This document shows, one piece after another, positions 24,740 through 35,350 of a stretch of DNA of 64,000 nucleotides. Numbering within the stretch: position 1 is the stretch's first letter; each line of letters opens with the position of its first letter. The notes beneath the pieces were generated by a model. That model saw only the letters and a program-made list of their open reading frames with translations, had not been told where the DNA came from and did not search any database. The stretch covers positions 41,522,105 through 41,586,104 of the forward strand of contig NC_133004.1 in the NCBI RefSeq assembly GCF_048564905.1, written 5' to 3'. This DNA comes from Vicugna pacos (taxonomy: Eukaryota; Chordata; Mammalia; Artiodactyla; Camelidae). The position numbers and the translations under genes are program-made.

Positions 24740-25310
24740 CTTCCCACGTGGTCGTTTCGAAAGGAGTTTCTGTGGACAGCAACATGGACCCGGGGTGGGG
24801 AGGGGGCGGCGGCCTGAACTCCGCGGCCAGACTGGCTCCAAGGGGGCCTGAACCAGCGAGGGCTCGAACGGCCGACTCCGCCCTCGCCGCAGTCTCGGTA
24901 CGTTCCTCGACGGCCGGGGGCACAGACGGAGGGGAAGACCGAACACGCAGGGGTAGGAAGAGCGGCGTGGAGCCCGCAGCGGGCGGCCGGACCTCCTCGA
25001 GCCCCACAAGCCGAGGCTGGCGCCGCGTGTCCGGGGAAGCCACGCCTTCACCCTGGGCCCACCACCGCCCCCTCCAGCCTCGCCTCACCGCGCGGCCCCT
25101 CACGGGAGCGCGGAGGGCTGACCCCCTGGGGCCGCCGTCAACGGCGACACACAAAGGCCGGAAGTGCGCCCGCGTCGGCCTGCGAGGCGCCCTCTCTAGG
25201 ACCCCGGAGGCCCCACATCTCGGTGGTTCTCCAGACTTGAAGGTTGAGGGTGGGGGTACCAGACCCCGCAAGACCCCGACGCCCTGAGCTTTTCTGGCCC
25301 GCTCTTTGGG
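24740..25310 (-). promoter_or_regulatory. CpG island 2, related to CpG island 1
   Basis: A GC- and CpG-dense island of about 570 bases. It repeats the 17-base word cacaaaggccggaagtg (25,150-25,166) and then CCTCTCTAGGA (25,191-25,201), which occur in the same order and spacing class in island 1 (4256-4272 and 4315-4325). As in island 1, a minus-strand donor (CG followed by GTGAGG, 25,083-25,089) lies to the left of the ETS-type word. A plus-strand ATG followed four codons later by a GT donor (25,319-25,333) could reflect bidirectional use. No recognisable protein starts here; the owning gene is unknown. Confidence 0.55.
25089..25200 (-). other. Candidate non-coding first exon, minus strand
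   Basis: The exon end at 25,089 is set by a good minus-strand donor, GTGAGG. The upstream limit is approximate, near the ETS-type word. It mirrors the candidate exon of CpG island 1, so both may be first exons of related or alternative transcripts. Confidence 0.3.
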
Positions 25311-25584
25311 CAGCAAAATGAATCGAAAGGTACGAATTAGAAATCAAATCACTTATGTGTGTAAGAGAAACCCCACTTAAAATGTATCCAGGCCTGTTTC
25401 GGCCCAGGGGATTATCCCGCTAGCTGCCCCCAGGGGGCGAGGGCACGGAGGGCTGAAGAGAGTCCTCCCGGCTCAGGGTCTCTCAGTGGCACAGAGCGCT
25501 GGGCGTGTGCTGCAGCGGTCGGCGCGCCTTCCACTGCCGGGGCTGCCTCTCCTCAGAAACGAACACCGTTAAAGCTCACGCGGT

Positions 25585-25672
25585 GGGGGTGCAGCGCAGT
25601 TGTAGAACGCCTGCTTAGCCTGCATGAGGTCCTGGGTTCAATCCCCAGCACCTCCAGTAAACAAAACAAAAC
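25585..25672 (+). repeat. Camelid tRNA-Ala-type SINE, partial
   Basis: The head is worn, but CTGCTTAGCCTGCATGAGG and TGGGTTCAATCCCCAGCACC are clear, followed by an AAACAAAACAAAAC tail. Confidence 0.8.
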
Positions 25673-25719
25673 TCATGCTTTCAAAATGGCAGGAAACACG
25701 TAACAGTTTCAAAGGTGAC

Positions 25720-26790
25720 CAAATGGAGTGGAAAAGTCAGAGAAGACCGTCTCATACCCATTAGGCTGGCTACTATTAAAAATATCCACCACCACCCACC
25801 CCACCCCAGCCCCACCAAAATACTAAATAACGAGTGTAGGCAAGGATATGGAGAAATTGGAACCCTTGCCCGTGGCTGGTGGGAATGCAGAATGGTGCAG
25901 CCACTGTGGAAGGCAGTATACACTAACAACAGGACACCTGAAAGATAAAGTGAAACAGTCACATTCACAACAGCATCAAAAACAATAAAACAAGAATAAA
26001 CTGATGAAGAAGATGAAAGAGCTGTACACTGAAAACTATGTCTTTGATAAAAGAAATCACAAATGGAAAGACGTCTGTGTTCAGGGATTGCAAGAATGTT
26101 GTGCAGACATTAAAATGTCTGTACTACACATAGCCATCTATATATTCATTGCAACCCTTATCAAAATTCCAATGGGAGTCCTCACAGAAATAGAAAAAAA
26201 CCCCCTAAAATTCATATAGATCCACAAAAGACCCCGAATAGCCAAAGCAATCCTGAGAAAGAATGAAGCTGGACGCACCATACTTCCTGATGTCAAGCTT
26301 GATTACAAAATATAATAATCAAAACAGTATGGTACTGGCACACACAAAAGACACATAGACCAATGGAGCAGAATCAAGAGCCCAGAGATAAACCCACACA
26401 TAGATAGTCAACTGATCTTCAACACAGATGCCAGGAAGACTGAATGGGGACAGGAGAATCTCTTCAATAAATGGTGCGGGGAAAACTGGATTTCCACATG
26501 CTGAAGAACGAAGCTGGACCCCTATCTTATACCACTCACAAAAATTAACCTGAAATGCATTAAAGACAACTGTAAGACCTGAAACTGTAAAACGAATGAA
26601 GAAAACACAAAGGAAAAGACTTCTTGACATTGGTCTTGGCCGCGTTTCTGGAGATGACACCAAAAGCACAAGCAACAAAAGCAAAAAAACTAAGTATTAA
26701 ACTAAGGAACTTCTGCTCAGAAGAAAATCCACAAAATGAAAAGGCAACCTATAGAACAGGAGAAAATATTTGCAAACCATCTATCTGTGG
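25720..26790 (+). repeat. LINE-1 ORF2/3' fragments
   Basis: Two L1 ORF2 pieces in plus orientation. The first (25,740-25,945) has the C-terminal AACCCTTGCCCGTGGCTGG and AGCCACTGTGGAAGGCAGTA words. The second (25,980-26,790) has GAAAGACGTCTGTGTTCAGGG, AATTCCAATGGGAGTCC and AGTATGGTACTGGCACACACA. The C-terminal piece precedes the more internal one, so these are either two insertions or a rearranged copy. Confidence 0.75.
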
Positions 26791-27061
26791 GCCAGATCTG
26801 TAGCCCAGGAGTGGGGCTATTTCTAGACTAGTTTTTCCTCTGAGCCACTACATGAAGCTGCCTCAGACTGATTTTCAGTAGCGAAAGCCACAAAGCCATG
26901 TTTGGAAACTGGAATACTTCTTAGGTGAAGCTACTCCCAGTTAGAAGTTGGAGATTGAGAACTTCCCTTTCTTCAGAAATTAAATTCAATCCAAAATTTT
27001 CACTGAGTTAAAAATGGAAATTAGAGACTGAATAAATAGCTGATTTAAAAGTTTGTTTTAA

Positions 27062-27345
27062 ATCAGTATATGTCTGAAGTTGATCTCTGTCCTACTATTG
27101 GCCATGTGTTGAGACTTCTGTCCCAAAAGCCAGATCTGTTGGTAAAAGTATCTGGGTCCGACAGCCAGCTCTGGATTAAGCCAAGTTCTTCTGTTCCTTA
27201 GTATAATGTCCTCAAGGTTCATCCATGTGGCAGCATGAGTAAGGATTTCCTTACTTTCTAAAGTTGAGTAATATTCCATTGTAGGGATACATCACATTTT
27301 ATCTGTTCACCTTTTGATGGACAGTTGGGTTGTTCCCACCTCATC
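27062..27345 (-). repeat. LINE-1 3' fragment
   Basis: Minus-oriented end of ORF2 and start of the 3' UTR: the minus frame reads MEYYSTLESKEIL and AATWMNLEDIIL, which match the usual L1 C-terminal words. The plus strand shows GTAATATTCCATTGTA. Confidence 0.75.
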
Positions 27346-28072
27346 TTGTCCTTTAAAGGGGAAATGACATGATCTTACATGTGTCTTCGGAGCACAGAGG
27401 ATGATCGGAAAGGAGACACTTGGGAGGGCTGTGAATACCTGACTGAGGCGCAGCAAGACGGGAGCATTCTAGGGGGAGGATAGGGCCAGAGTCAGAGCAT
27501 ACATCCATGCTGTCTGGGATGATAGGGAGGGGACAGGAACCCTCCCGTCCAGGTCTTAGCTTGGGAGGCTGGGAGGAGAAGACGGAGGAGAAAGAGCAGG
27601 AGAAGGAAGAGGATGAGGAGTAGTTGTTTTGGTTTTCTTTGGAGATAGGGTTTTCTTTGGGGAAGATCAGGCTGGAATTTGGACTTGTGAGTCTGAGACA
27701 TCCTCAGGACGTCCAGGTGGAAATACTGGAGGACAGGTGTGACAACGAACTGAAATGACTTCATAATTATAAAAGCGATCAGCAAATATAGTTGAAGAGA
27801 AATGTCCTCTCTCCTTTCACTCAGGGTTCCCTGCCAAGCCCAGCAGGTTCTTAAAGCTGGGAGTCTGTTAGCTGGACACACAGTGCCCTCTCGTGGCCGT
27901 AAGGTGCATCTGCAACCGAGCCTACCCCCTTGGGGGAAAACCGCTCTCCTGAATCCTGAGACAGCACTGACCCGCACGATAGGTTTCAATACCTTGCACG
28001 TAGGGATTGGGTGCTCGAGAGTCCAGAGAAGCTGGTCACTCCCTCAGCAGGTGCCGTGAGCCTAGGGGCACC
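27346..28072. other. Intergenic stretch without a recognised gene
   Basis: A purine-rich GGAGAAG tract lies at about 27,570-27,620. No exon or repeat family is assigned. Confidence 0.5.
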
Positions 28073-28606
28073 TGTGGGACTGAGGCGGGAAGCCCCATGA
28101 AAAGACGGGCAGGATACCTATGCAGGGCCGCTGCTCTCCTCCCAGCACCCTCCAGTTCCCTGACCCAGAGGCTCTATCTCACTTTTTGCCTGTAAAGTGG
28201 CTAACTTCCACCTAAAATGCTATTGGTTCCCTGAGCTCATTTCTGATTGGTTATTTCCTTCACTCCTGATTGGTTATTTCTCTCACTCCTGATTGGTCCA
28301 TTCCCCTCACTCCTGATTGGTTCTTTCACTCCTGATTGGTCTATTTCTACAAAACTTGTTCTTGGTCAACTTCTGTTACACTTTATTTGCATATGATGTT
28401 GCAAAGTGTAAAACTGGCAGCCTATAAAAGGCCTGTGTAAACATACGGGGGGGGTCCAGAGCTTGAAGCGTTTGCTATCCTGGGCATACTGGCGTAATAA
28501 ACCTGAGTTTTCCAATTCTCCAAGTGCTGCTTGGTTTTTTGCCGGGATGGAGGTTGCTATTAAAACTGAGCTGTAACACTAAGCTGTAATAAATTTTTCT
28601 GCAACA
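28073..28606 (+). repeat. Retroviral solo LTR, copy B (CCAAT-repeat U3 family)
   Basis: Starts TGTGGGACTGAGG and ends TCTGCAACA, the usual TG...CA edges. U3 holds six or more ATTGG boxes in tandem units. A TATA box (CCTATAAAAGG) lies at about 28,421, and AATAAA signals lie near 28,496 and 28,587. No internal region adjoins it. It is paired with copy C in mirror orientation. Confidence 0.75.
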
Positions 28607-28695
28607 GGACAGCAAAATGGGAGATTAAGAAGGGAGGAACGTCTAGCTTGAAGGAGTCCAATACTTTTTCTGTAAACCTTGTTGTTTATCTGAAA

Positions 28696-29303
28696 TGTTG
28701 CGGAAAAACGTGTTGCAGCTCGGTTGTGACAGCAACCTGGACCCCAGAGGCCAAACAGCCCTCAGAGAGTTGGGGAACTCAGGTTTATTAACACCAGTGG
28801 ATGCAGAGAAGTTAATACTCCAAGCTCTGGACTCCCTATGTTTACACAGGCCTTTATAGGCTGCCAGTTTTACAGTTTGCAACATCGTATGCAAATAAAG
28901 TATAACAAGTTGACCAACCAGGGACAAGCTTTGTAGAAATTGAGCAATCAGGAGTGAGAAATAACCAATCAGGAGTGAGGGGAATGGACCAATCAGAAGT
29001 GAGAGAAATATCCAATCAAGAGTGAGCTCCATGCAAATGAAGTACTACAAATGGACCAATCAGAAGTTAGGGAAGTGGACCAATCAGAAGTGAGAGTAAT
29101 AACCAATCAGGAATAAAGGAAATAGCCAATCAGAAATGAGCTCAGGGAACCAGTAGAATTTTAGAGGCAAGTAAGCCCTTTCAGAATCAAAAAGTGAGAT
29201 AGAGGCTCTGCGCCAGGGAAGCGGATGGTGCTGGGACGAGAGTAGTGGCCCTGCTTGGGGGCCCTGCCGGTCTTTTCATGAGGCCTCCCGCCTCAGAAAC
29301 ACA
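28696..29303 (-). repeat. Retroviral solo LTR, copy C (inverted relative to B)
   Basis: The same LTR family read on the minus strand, from TGTGTTTCTGAGGCGGG at 29,303 to the CGCAACA end at 28,696. It shows the same series of CCAAT boxes (CCAATCAGGAGTGAG units on the plus strand) and a TATAAAGG word. Only 89 bases separate its 3' edge from that of copy B, so the two could fold into a large hairpin. Confidence 0.75.
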
Positions 29304-31405
29304 TACAAGGAACCCCACAAACAAGAAAGAGCCTGGGAGGCGAGCGCTCCTTCATCCTCGCGGTCCCTCAAGTGCGGTCAAGGCCACTGTGGTAATTCTG
29401 TCATCGTCCTCCTCCAGGACCCTCCTGCAACCCCGGCTCCTGCCTCCCCACTCACACCTTTCTAGGAGGTGTGGGATTTAACCTCTTCTGTGTGGCGGGA
29501 ATCCCAGCAGTTCCGGCTCCCATCTTCTCCCTCACTAGGAAACGTGCTGCGTCCGCCCAGCCCCCGGTCAGATGCCTGGTATCTGCGGGGTTCCCTCAGA
29601 GCTGAGATCTGAGGTGCCCAGAGCTGGCTGCAGCACTTGGGGATTCGGAGGAGAGGAAGGAAGGGAGAGAAACAGCACAACAGAACCCAGGGAACAGTCT
29701 GGACTGAGCTTGTCGCCTACATTCTGAGCATTCTCCCTTGTCCTGTTGTCCGCAAAAGACCACGGTTTTGTCCTGATTGGGAGGCTTCACGTGGCTTAGA
29801 CTAAACGCTCGTTCCCAAAGCTCCGCGTCCCCCAGTGCGTTCTCTGCACGGATGCAGCGAAGCCTCCATCCCTCCTCCCACTCGTCCCTCTGCGGTCCCT
29901 GAATGTAGCGCCCCGCTCCCAGCCACGTGGGCCAGCACTCACACTCTGAACTCAGCCTCCACCATCCCAGCCACAGACCCGGGGCTTCCCCTCACGTGGG
30001 AGCCTCAAACCGCATACTCCACGACCCACTGGGGACATGGAGTGTGTACAGGCAAGAAGGGTGTAATCTTGCCAAGGAGCTAGGGCTGCTGATTAAGCAA
30101 GATTTCCAGGCTCTGGCCCAGTTTACAGAGCAGAGAGAGGGACTCTCTGCGGGGGTGGGGGTGGAGAGGCAAAATCAAAATTAGGTAAGGTGGTATTGGG
30201 GTACTCACAGCAAAGACCCCGGGGATATACTTTAAAAATATGTCAATGTTGAAAAGCTGTCATGTGGCTTCACGTAGGGCATTTCGCAAGTCTGATGGCC
30301 ACAGGGGGTGACAGGTGGGAGAAGCAATCAGTGAGAGGCGACTTAGTGGGGGCCTGTGCTGCCTGGGCACCCTCCCCTGGCTCCTCTCTTCCCGTGTTAC
30401 TTACCTGGAGACCCGAGCAAGGGCTGGTCTGCAGGTAGAGGTGCACAGAGAAAGGAATCTTACCCCTGTAGCCCACCTGAACCCCAGCTCTCCCCCAGGC
30501 CCTGCTCTGGCCACCACTCGGGCCTGCCTCCTGCCCTTTCATCTGCGCAGCCTCAGTCGGAGGAAAGAGGACCGGCAACTGGGGAGCCGTGGTGGGGGTG
30601 GGGTGGGGCTGGGGGCTGCAGAATTACTCCTGGAGATGTTGTTGGTGCAAGGGCGGTGCCAGGAGGTGATGGCTGGGAGGGGCACCCTGGGTGTGGCTCT
30701 GAGTTTGGCCATGTCGGTCTCAGAGCCCAGGACGTGGAGCGGTCCCAGGCAGGAGGAAGAAATGCAGCCTCCCCGTTACCTTCCTAACCTCCCCAGCTTC
30801 TGTGTCACCTCTTTGTTCCCGCTGTCTACCGCTGTTCGATTCTTAGACGTTTAAGAAAAAACCTGAGCACTGACCATCTCCAGTTCTTGCCTCCCCATCC
30901 CTGCTCAGGCCACAGCAACCTTGGCTGCGTTTGGTTCTCTTAACCATTGGGGTGGAGAGGAAGGCTAGGCTACGCGGGAGATGGGAGATGCCTGACAGCT
31001 GGAGCCAGGAGGGCTGGGGGAGCCACTGATTCTGGTTCCTAAAGAGAAATGGCATCAAGGAGTGGTCCCTGGACGCAGCTCTGCAAGACTGCGCCTGTCA
31101 CACAGACCATCGTGTTCTAAGTTGGCTGCCTAACACGTGGCACATCTGAAGTAACAAGAAAGCACAGTAAATAGAAAAGAGATGAGATGAAAGCAATCAA
31201 TTTAACTGTCAGTAATCAATATATTTAAATAGGTTAATTCCCGAGATTAAAATAGAGATGTTCAGGACTTAATTCTCCACTCCCCAAGATCCTTAAGAAG
31301 ACACCCTCTTACCCAAAAGCTTTTTCCTGTTTTGCAGTGTGTGAAATAAGCATCAGTCCAGAGCGGAGGAGGCTCTGGGGCAGTCGCAGGAGTCCGCAAT
31401 CCAAC
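29304..31405. other. Intergenic stretch without a recognised gene
   Basis: GC-richer than its surroundings, with several open frames up to 179 codons that show no known domain. No repeat family is assigned. Confidence 0.5.
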
Positions 31406-31410
31406 GGCTT

Positions 31411-31801
31411 TGTGATGGGCTGAATTGTTCCCTCTCCCCGAATTCATCTGTTGAAGCCCTAACTAACTCCCGGGACTTCGGCATGTGACTGTATTTGGAT
31501 AGGGCCTTTAAAGAGGTGATTGAGTTAAAGTGAGGCCATTAGGGGGGCTCTAATCCAATACGTGCGGTGTCTTTACAAGAAGAGGAAACGTGGACACAGC
31601 AGGGCGGCGCAGGCACAGAGGGTCAGCTACAGGAAGACGCAGGGGGCAGCCGGCCTCTGCAAGCCAAGGGGCGAGGCCTCAGGAGACACCATCCTGCAGA
31701 CGCCTGATCTCGGACTTCTCCCTCCAGAACCGGGAGAAGTGAATTGCTGTTGTTCACGCCGCCCAGTGTGTGGTGTTCTGCCCCGCAGGCCCAGGAAACA
31801 A
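31411..31801 (+). repeat. MLT1-type solo LTR (ERVL-MaLR)
   Basis: Starts TGTGATGGGCTGAATTG and continues through GTTGAAGCCCTAACTAAC, GGGCCTTTAAAGAGGTGATTGA, GACACAGCAGGG, TGATCTCGGACTTCTCCCTCC and GTGTGGTGTTCTG. An old LTR fossil without internal region, close to the MLT1A group. Confidence 0.8.
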
Positions 31802-33695
31802 ACACATCTATGTGCAAGAACAGTGGGTGCTGAGAGGTTACAGGCGGGCACCAACACCGTCTGCCAAAGGTGCCAGCTCATTTCATCAGATTCTCAAGGG
31901 GGTGATGATCTCCCAAAGTTGCAGAGTCACAGAGTAGAGATTTCTAACTCAGGTGGAGACTGAGAGAGAAAGGTATTAAATGTGCACCACCCCAGCCTCT
32001 GAGGCTGCTCACCCGGAGTCATTTGCCCGGCAGGAAGAGAACCCACTAGAAGGTGGTGTGCGGGGCAGAGGCTGATCTCCCAGAAACCACCAAGGGGCTG
32101 TGTGAATGAACTGGGACAATAACTACATAAAGGAAGACCCCAGCAGCCTTAGGTTGTCTGTGCACTTCCGAGTTATGATGAACTTCATCTTCATGCTGGG
32201 AAGAGGAAAATGAAATACAGTGAAGCTGCCTGTGGCGGGGGGGGGGGGGGGGGCGGAGTCCTCCCCCTTCTGCACTCTAGGGCAGCCAGGGACGAGGGCA
32301 GCCCTCTGATAAGGTGGCTACTGGGAAAATTCAGTTGGGTCTCCTCAGTTTGGGACACCTGGGGTTCCTTCCTCTCTCTGCCAGCTCTTTAAGAATGACT
32401 GATAGCAGTTATTCATCTCTCAGGAAGAAGGTATTTCCACTTCCTGGAGCTCTCCTGCTGTCCTGGATCTTAATCCAGCCACCTTGGCTTCGCCAGATTC
32501 ATGGGAGCCAGTGGATTTCCTGACACTCAAGTGGGAGACCTCGCCCGGGTGAGCGCAGCCTGCCTGCACCTTTGCGTTTGGACCACGAGGGGGCGCCCAG
32601 GGCCGTGCTGAAGCTGTGTCTGACCGGCCTGGGAGGCGGGGTTGTTGAGGAGGATCCTGTCAGAGGGTTTGCAGGCAGGGTCAGGGCAGGTAAGGAGAGG
32701 ATGCGAAAAGTGGGGCGGAACTGGGAACTTAGCTTGCAGCTCGGGACAGAGGTAGAGAAGACGGAGGTCTGAGCTGTAAGAGCGAGGAAGAGCGCAGAGA
32801 GAAATGGCATGGATTGGATTGGAGGCTGATTCTGGGAGGAGCTATTCTGGGAACTCAAGCAGTGACTAGGGGCACCGGAAGTACGATTCCGGGTGGGTCA
32901 TCTTGAAAACTCTTCCTCAGGTGGGAAGCAGGGAGTTGCTTTTCCTTATAACAGGGCCAGGGTTCAGTATGTCCCAGTCTCTGAAGCCACGTGGACCCCC
33001 AGTCACCGAGGACTGGGTGGTGGCTGTGGTGGGGGAGGGACATACTGTGGAAATAGGACCCACCGACCTGGTGATGGATTGGGCTTGGTGGGTAGGGAAG
33101 AGGAGAGAGCTTGAGAAGAACGTCTAGATTTCTGGTTCAGAAGAGAAGTGAGGGCTGAAGAGAGAAAATTGGGAGCTTCCAGCAGATTGATGGTCTCAAG
33201 TTCATGGAAATGCAGTGAAAATCCTAGGTGAGGGTGGGCATGGTAAATAGAGGAGGGTCCCTGCATTAATAGTGAAAGGCAAACCGAGTTACCAGAACCC
33301 CCTCTGCATCTCAAAAGGCTTAACAAAATAAAGGTGTGCGGCCATCCTGTGTGTCCAGGAGGACTGTGGATTGGTTCGGTGAACACACAGCATTGTTTGT
33401 GCCACAGGGCAGGACCGAGCTTCCATCAAAGGAGGCTGAGGGAGGAGGTCTGTGTGCAACATGACAGCCCACAGAGGAGGGAGCTGCAGGAAGTGACTCA
33501 GATAAAAACCTTGGGATGCAAACTTGAGTCATCCCTTGTCCCCACAGCTCATATCCAACCCATCAGCAAGCGCGGTACTCATCAGATCCTTTTCTCAGCA
33601 AGTCCTGTAGACTTGAACTCCAGAATATTTCCTCACCTGGCTGCTGACTACCTTCTGCGCTACTGCCACTCTGGTCCGAGCCCCTCCCAGGGCTT
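31802..33695. other. Intergenic stretch without a recognised gene
   Basis: No exon is recognised. It contains the G run listed separately and several G-rich words around 32,570-32,760. Confidence 0.5.
32237..32253 (+). repeat. Run of 17 guanines
   Basis: An uninterrupted G homopolymer followed by CGGAG. Such runs are prone to length errors in assembly and to length change in vivo. Confidence 0.95.
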
Positions 33696-33699
33696 GGAT

Positions 33700-34060
33700 T
33701 AGTTTCCATGATGCCACCCTTGCATCACCGGGGTCAGTTCACATAGCAGCAAGAGGGACGTTTTAAAAAACTTAAACTAAATGATATTGCCATCTTGGTT
33801 AAAACCCACCAGAAGCTGCCATTTACAACAGAAATTCCTTCCCAAGCGGTACGTGGTCTGGCTTCTACCTGCCTTTTCAACATCTCTTGTGACTCTGGTT
33901 CATGATACTCCAGCCCCACTGGTCTATATTCTGTCTTTCGAACACTGAGACGGCTGCTGCCCCGGGGACTTGGCATTTGCTGTGCCCTCTGCCCCAAATG
34001 CTCTTCCCCCAGCTATCCCCATCTTTTATTTCTTCACTTTTGTTTCTCTTTCTTTTCATT
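33700..34060 (-). repeat. L2 LINE 3' fragment
   Basis: The plus strand shows the reverse complement of the L2 end: GTCTGGCTTCTACCTGCC, then GACTTGGCATTTGCTGTGCCC, TGCCCCAAATGCTCTTCCCCC. Confidence 0.65.
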
Positions 34061-34614
34061 TGGGAAGGAACAAAAAAAGAGAATCAGTGATGGCTGGTCT
34101 AGGATGGCTTGTGACATCCTTCGATGGTGTGGACAGTGGCTTCACTCAGATGTCTTTCTTGAAATCTCCCCTGATATTTCTATCTGAAAGAAATCTCAGC
34201 ATGAAGACAATGCATGTTGGAATTGGTAATTGTCGCAGTGGTTGCAGGAGGAGGTGAGATTTGAGCTGGACCTTGACAGTGGGTACTGTTTCAGTAAGCA
34301 GACTTGGGGTAACCTCCATGCAGGGACAGGCTGTACCCACCTTGTTCTGCTGGGTCTCCAGTGCTTCTTAGAGGACCAAGCAGAAAATAGATACTCAGTA
34401 TATGTTCTTGAATGGACCAATAAACGAGCCAAGGAAACAGAGAGAAAATGCTAAACAGGTCTGACGACAGATAATAACGTCTGTTTGGCTGGAAGAGCAA
34501 GTTCTAGTGGGAAACAAGGGCGGAAAAGCAGCGTTCAAACTGCAGAGGGCTTCAGCAACGAATGTAAGTCTTCTGTCCAGCTGGTGTCTCTTGCCTGTTT
34601 TAGAGCGCCCCACC

Positions 34615-35350
34615 CCTCTAGTCTGGCTGGTGGACTGTCCCCAGAGGAGTCCTCCAGAGAGACAAGGTAGTACTGAGGGGCAGAGGAATTGCTGAGAAGG
34701 AGACAGCTTGTGGCAGCGAGCCCCTCCTGTGGTGGGAATCCTCAAGCTGCACTTCAAGTTGGTTCTGCCTGCACGAGAATCTGTTGGTGGTTCTTGGCTG
34801 GGTGGGCAGGAGGGGACCACGGAGGGACCCATGTTGGTTCTCTGGACCCCTTCCTCCTCCCAGGTGTGACCAGTCAATGCCCACGGCCTGGCCCCACCCT
34901 CAGGTTGCTTCCCTTGTCAGGACCTTGTGACCGTCACATCTCAGCTGCCTCACACCTGAGTGGTCAGGAACGCTCTTTTTACCTCTTCTTGGCAAGCTGT
35001 CTTAGGCGTCCTCTGAAATCTGAATCCATCCAGGAAGTTCCTCTGGGAGTCTGAGTGGCTCTGAGCCCTGTCCTTGTCCCCACACCTGGCCAGGACTCAG
35101 GTCTTCTGAGGTTTCCTCCCAGCCGCCCACCCCCACCCCACCTCTCCTGTTGCAGGCGGGGCGGATCTCATATTCCAATCTGCCTCAGCTCTCACCTGCT
35201 CACCTGACTCTGGGTTTCCTCACTGATCTGAAAATTTTCTCCTGTCACGTTATTCTTGACTTGTTCACTGTCTCAGAATATTTTGAGGTATCAATTGCTG
35301 TACTTTCCCATCTTGGCTATTTGAATTTTCTTCTCTGTACCTCCTATGGG
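34615..35350. repeat. Duplicated AZGP1 3' flank, unit 1
   Basis: This block matches 42,880-43,560 closely over most of its length: GTTGGTGGTTCTTGGCTGGG, GACCAGTCAATGCCCACGGC, CTTGGCAAGCTGTCTTAGGC and GATCTGAAAATTTTCTCCTG occur in the same order in both. It lies about 1.1 kb downstream of the AZGP1 stop codon. Both blocks sit on the same side of an AZGP1 copy, so they are parts of one tandem duplication. No function is evident; no protein frame is preserved between the two copies. Confidence 0.8.

Noticed and set aside
24726-25316. Open frames of 196 (-) and 179 (+) codons in CpG island 2
   Set aside because: Stop codons are rare in GC-rich DNA. The products are Arg/Pro/Gly-rich without any domain.
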